Shown here piece after piece: positions 5,608 through 7,584 of a DNA stretch of 7,584 nt. Source of the stretch: Methylophilaceae bacterium UBA6140 (GTDB lineage: Bacteria; Pseudomonadota; Gammaproteobacteria; Burkholderiales; Methylophilaceae); assembly GCA_002423265.1 (NCBI GenBank), contig DIVE01000079.1, positions 1,092 to 8,675 of the forward strand, read 5' to 3'. Below the pieces are notes generated by a model. That model ran no database searches. It saw only the letters and a list, made by a program, of their open reading frames with translations, and had not been told where the DNA came from. A program made the translations under genes and the position numbers. How positions within the stretch are numbered: the first letter of the stretch is position 1; each line of letters begins with the position of its first letter.

Positions 5608-6696
5608 ATGGCACGTCCTTTCAAACAACAGCGCGATCCCGGCGCCATCAAACCCAGAGCCGTCGCTGTCGATCCCGATGCTGTGCCGCAAAGGCTGCAC
5701 AAGCTGCTCGCGTTGGCCGGCCTTGGTTCCAGGCGCGACATGGAAACACTGATTGCCAACGGCCGCGTCACCATCAACGGCAAGGTGGCCGAGGTTGGTG
5801 CCGGCGTTGTGCCATCCGACGTGGTTCGTGTCGATAGCCGCCCGGTGCGTTTGCCTTTCGAGCCGGAGCTGCCGCAGGTATTGCTCTATCACAAGCCGGA
5901 AGGCGAGATCGTCAGTCAGGATGATCCGGAAAAACGCGCGACCGTTTTCGACAAGCTGCCCCGTGTCAAAGGCGCCAAATGGATTGCCATCGGTCGTCTG
6001 GATATCAATACCTCGGGGCTCCTGATCTTCACCACGTCTGGCGAACTGGCCAACCGTTTCATGCATCCGCGCTATGAGGTTGAGCGCGAGTATGCCGTTC
6101 GAATTTTCGGTGAGCTGACGGACGAGCAGATTTCGCAATTGACGCAAGGTATCGAGCTGGAGGACGGCCCGGCCAACTTCGACCATATCCGCGCGCAGGG
6201 CGGCGAGGGTTCCAATCACTGGTATCAAGTGATTCTGCGCGAAGGCCGCAACCGTGAGGTAAGGCGTTTGTTCGAGGCATTCCAGCTGCCGGTCAGCCGC
6301 CTCATGCGCGTACGCTTCGGCCCCATTATGCTGCCGCCGCGACTCAAGCGCGGCATGATGATGGCATTGCAACCGAAGGAAGTCGTCAGTCTGCTGGAAT
6401 GGGCAGGCCTTGAAGCGCCCAAGGGTCCGCTCAAGCAGCGCAGTAAACGCGAAATCGAAAAGGCGGCAACCGCTTTCACGCCGAAGGCGCGCAAGGCAGC
6501 GCCAGCCGATAGAGAGGGTAGTGCCAGAGAGGGTGGCGCCGGCAAGGATGTGCGTCCTGCTGCTGTAGCGGGAGGACGTGCTGGCAAGCCTGTTGCCGCG
6601 AAAAAACCTGCCGCCAGCCGGCGTGTGCGGCAGACCAGCGACCTGACTGCACCGAGACAACAGAAGCGTAGCGACCGCAACCGGGGTCGCGGCTGA
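5608..6696 (+). CDS. rluB: 23S rRNA pseudouridine synthase RluB (RsuA/RluB/E/F family)
   Basis: RluB isomerises a specific uridine (U2605 in E. coli) of 23S rRNA to pseudouridine. An N-terminal S4 RNA-binding domain spans about 28-75 (QRLHKLLALAGLGSRRDMET, then NGRVTINGKVAEVG). The catalytic domain follows, with LLYHKPEGEIVS (92-103) and the catalytic aspartate D132 in GRLDINTSGLL (129-139). RREGRNREVRR-type motif REGRNREVRRLFEAF is at 211-225, and VSRLMRVRFGPI at 229-240. The enzyme core ends near residue 265. The remaining roughly 95 residues are low-complexity Ala/Lys/Arg/Gly, presumably a disordered RNA-contacting tail, and make the protein longer than E. coli RluB (291). AAGG at 5596-5599 is 8 bases from the ATG. 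RluF and RsuA are alternatives, but position beside scpB and the sequence favour RluB. Confidence 0.93.
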   Translation: MARPFKQQRDPGAIKPRAVAVDPDAVPQRLHKLLALAGLGSRRDMETLIANGRVTINGKVAEVGAGVVPSDVVRVDSRPVRLPFEPELPQVLLYHKPEGEIVSQDDPEKRATVFDKLPRVKGAKWIAIGRLDINTSGLLIFTTSGELANRFMHPRYEVEREYAVRIFGELTDEQISQLTQGIELEDGPANFDHIRAQGGEGSNHWYQVILREGRNREVRRLFEAFQLPVSRLMRVRFGPIMLPPRLKRGMMMALQPKEVVSLLEWAGLEAPKGPLKQRSKREIEKAATAFTPKARKAAPADREGSAREGGAGKDVRPAAVAGGRAGKPVAAKKPAASRRVRQTSDLTAPRQQKRSDRNRGRG

Positions 6697-6782
6697 TGCT
6701 TGCGGTGATGCTCTTCATGCCGCCATGCTGTTCGTTGTCGGCGCCCCGGGTTCCTGCAATGTAAGCTTTGCTGGTCGTCTCG

Positions 6783-7481
6783 ATGCCGAACAAAAGCTCA
6801 TATCTGATGATCGCCTTGCTGTCCTTTATCGGTGGCTATGTCGATACTTTCGGCTTCATCGCGCTGTTCGGACTTTTTACCGCACATATCACCGGCAATT
6901 TCGTGCTGATGGGCGCCATGCTGGTGCATCCCATGCAGGGCGGTTTGTTGAAGCTGCTGGCGTTTCCGGCTTTTTTGCTGGGTGTTGCGGCTTCCCGCAT
7001 CGTCGTGCTGAATTATGAAGGCCGGCAGAAATCCCCGCTGAAAACCCTGTTTATGATGCAATTGCTGCTGTTGCTGGGCTTCATGCTGGCGGGGGCAATG
7101 GCACCCTTGCCGCTCGAATCCGATACCGAGCTGGCGGCAATTCTGGCAGGCATGCTGGGCGCGGCGGCGATGGCGATTCAGAGCGCGGGCGGCAGAACCA
7201 CGTTGGCAGGCATTGTGCACACCACGGTCATGACCGGTAACGTGACGCACATGATCATCGACATCACCGACATACTCTTCAGCGGCAGGCCTGAACTGGA
7301 GGCACGCGCCAGAGCGCGTCTGCGCCAGCTGGCACCGGCCGTCAGCGCATTTTTCACCGGTGCATTGTGCGCGGCCGCAGGCTACATGAGCCTGGGTTAC
7401 TGGTCGATCACGCTGCCGATTCTGTTGCTGGCAATATTGTTCCTCAGCCCGGCGCACTGGCTGGAGCAACAGACCGCCTGA
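6783..7481 (+). CDS. DUF1275 (YoaK-like) family membrane protein
   Basis: A 232-residue polytopic inner-membrane protein of the DUF1275 family. It shows the N-terminal signature GGYVDTFGFIALFGLFTAHI followed by TGNFV, and a second MTGNVTHMIIDITD in the middle of the protein. These are the hallmark paired TGN motifs. About six hydrophobic segments are visible, including a Leu-rich MMQLLLLLGFMLAG stretch and a hydrophobic C-terminal end LPILLLAILFL. Function in bacteria is not established; transport has been suggested only by its membrane topology. I chose ATG 6783 (MPNKSSYL). An in-frame TTG at 6768 would add five residues. Neither has a strong ribosome-binding site. It follows rluB by 86 bases with no clear promoter or terminator between, so read-through is possible. 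Family well supported; function unknown. Confidence 0.87.
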   Translation: MPNKSSYLMIALLSFIGGYVDTFGFIALFGLFTAHITGNFVLMGAMLVHPMQGGLLKLLAFPAFLLGVAASRIVVLNYEGRQKSPLKTLFMMQLLLLLGFMLAGAMAPLPLESDTELAAILAGMLGAAAMAIQSAGGRTTLAGIVHTTVMTGNVTHMIIDITDILFSGRPELEARARARLRQLAPAVSAFFTGALCAAAGYMSLGYWSITLPILLLAILFLSPAHWLEQQTA

Positions 7482-7509
7482 ATGAGGGCCCTGCTGGAGG
7501 GGCTGGGGA

Positions 7510-7584
7510 TCAGGCGATGTATTGCTGCAGCTGCTCTTTGGTCAGCAGGAAGACGAACTCGTCACCGGATTCCACATCCAGCCA
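7510..7584 (-). CDS. C-terminal end of an unidentified minus-strand protein (5' part off window)
   Basis: The minus strand from 7584 to the TGA at 7510-7512 is open for 24 codons and ends DEFVFLLTKEQLQQYIA. The peptide has a plausible coding composition, with an acidic WLDVESGD segment then an amphipathic helix. It converges on the DUF1275 gene with only 28 bases between stops, the normal tight packing for this window. I do not recognise the family from so short a piece. It could still be a chance open frame, but the residue make-up and spacing favour a real gene tail. Confidence 0.5.
   Translation of the reverse strand, partial: WLDVESGDEFVFLLTKEQLQQYIA

Noticed and set aside
5587..6660. 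357-codon open frame on the minus strand, antisense to rluB
   Set aside because: It mirrors rluB codon structure and shows no domain; rluB has clear S4 and catalytic motifs.
6671..6690. GCGACC / GGTCGC hairpin at the end of rluB as a terminator
   Set aside because: Six-bp stem with an 8-base loop, inside the coding sequence and with no T-run after it; not a convincing Rho-independent terminator.
6697..6782. Promoter or small gene in the rluB-DUF1275 gap
   Set aside because: No -35/-10 pair with acceptable spacing; the open frame starting at 6725 runs out of frame through the DUF1275 gene.
7488..7503. GCCC / GGGC pairing between the two convergent genes at the right end as a bidirectional terminator
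   Set aside because: Only four base pairs and no flanking T or A runs.

Overview
This window looks like an ordinary housekeeping stretch of a proteobacterial chromosome. It is most likely a betaproteobacterium of the Nitrosomonadales/Gallionellaceae type, judged only from protein character: a 400-residue tryptophanyl-tRNA synthetase with an insertion, the wording of ScpA, and moderately high GC. No RNA gene, CRISPR array, phage gene or intact insertion sequence is visible. Nearly every base is coding, and no gene-free stretch exceeds about 180 bases.

Layout. (1) 1-477, minus strand: yciB (septation protein A), 3' end off the left edge. (2) From 555/588 on the plus strand a run of co-directional genes begins: the PHP-domain RNase AM/nucleotide phosphatase rnm (yciV/trpH), yciO (Sua5/YciO/YrdC family), and a short M50 site-2-protease-type membrane protein. 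(3) A TATAAT-type promoter precedes trpS, whose stop overlaps the GTG start of scpA. scpB follows 33 bases after scpA. (4) A 174-base intergenic region holds a perfect 18-bp inverted repeat spanning 98 bp, resembling a MITE, followed by a -10-like box and rluB. (5) A DUF1275/YoaK-type membrane protein follows, and at the right edge lies the last 24 codons of an unidentified minus-strand gene.

How they work together. scpA and scpB encode the kleisin and winged-helix subunits of the SMC condensin. rluB encodes a 23S rRNA pseudouridine synthase. trpS charges tRNA-Trp. rnm trims rRNA 5' ends and/or hydrolyses 3',5'-bisphosphonucleotides. From memory, the order yciB/rnm/yciO/M50/trpS/scpA/scpB/rluB recurs widely in beta- and gammaproteobacteria, so it is conserved synteny rather than an accessory island.

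Most notable points. TrpRS carries a C-x21-C-x6-C-x2-C motif very like the [4Fe-4S] site of Thermotoga TrpRS. A MITE-like palindrome sits directly upstream of rluB. The rnm start probably needs moving to a TTG codon, because an extended -10 box overlaps the upstream ATG. I found no convincing undescribed multi-gene system.
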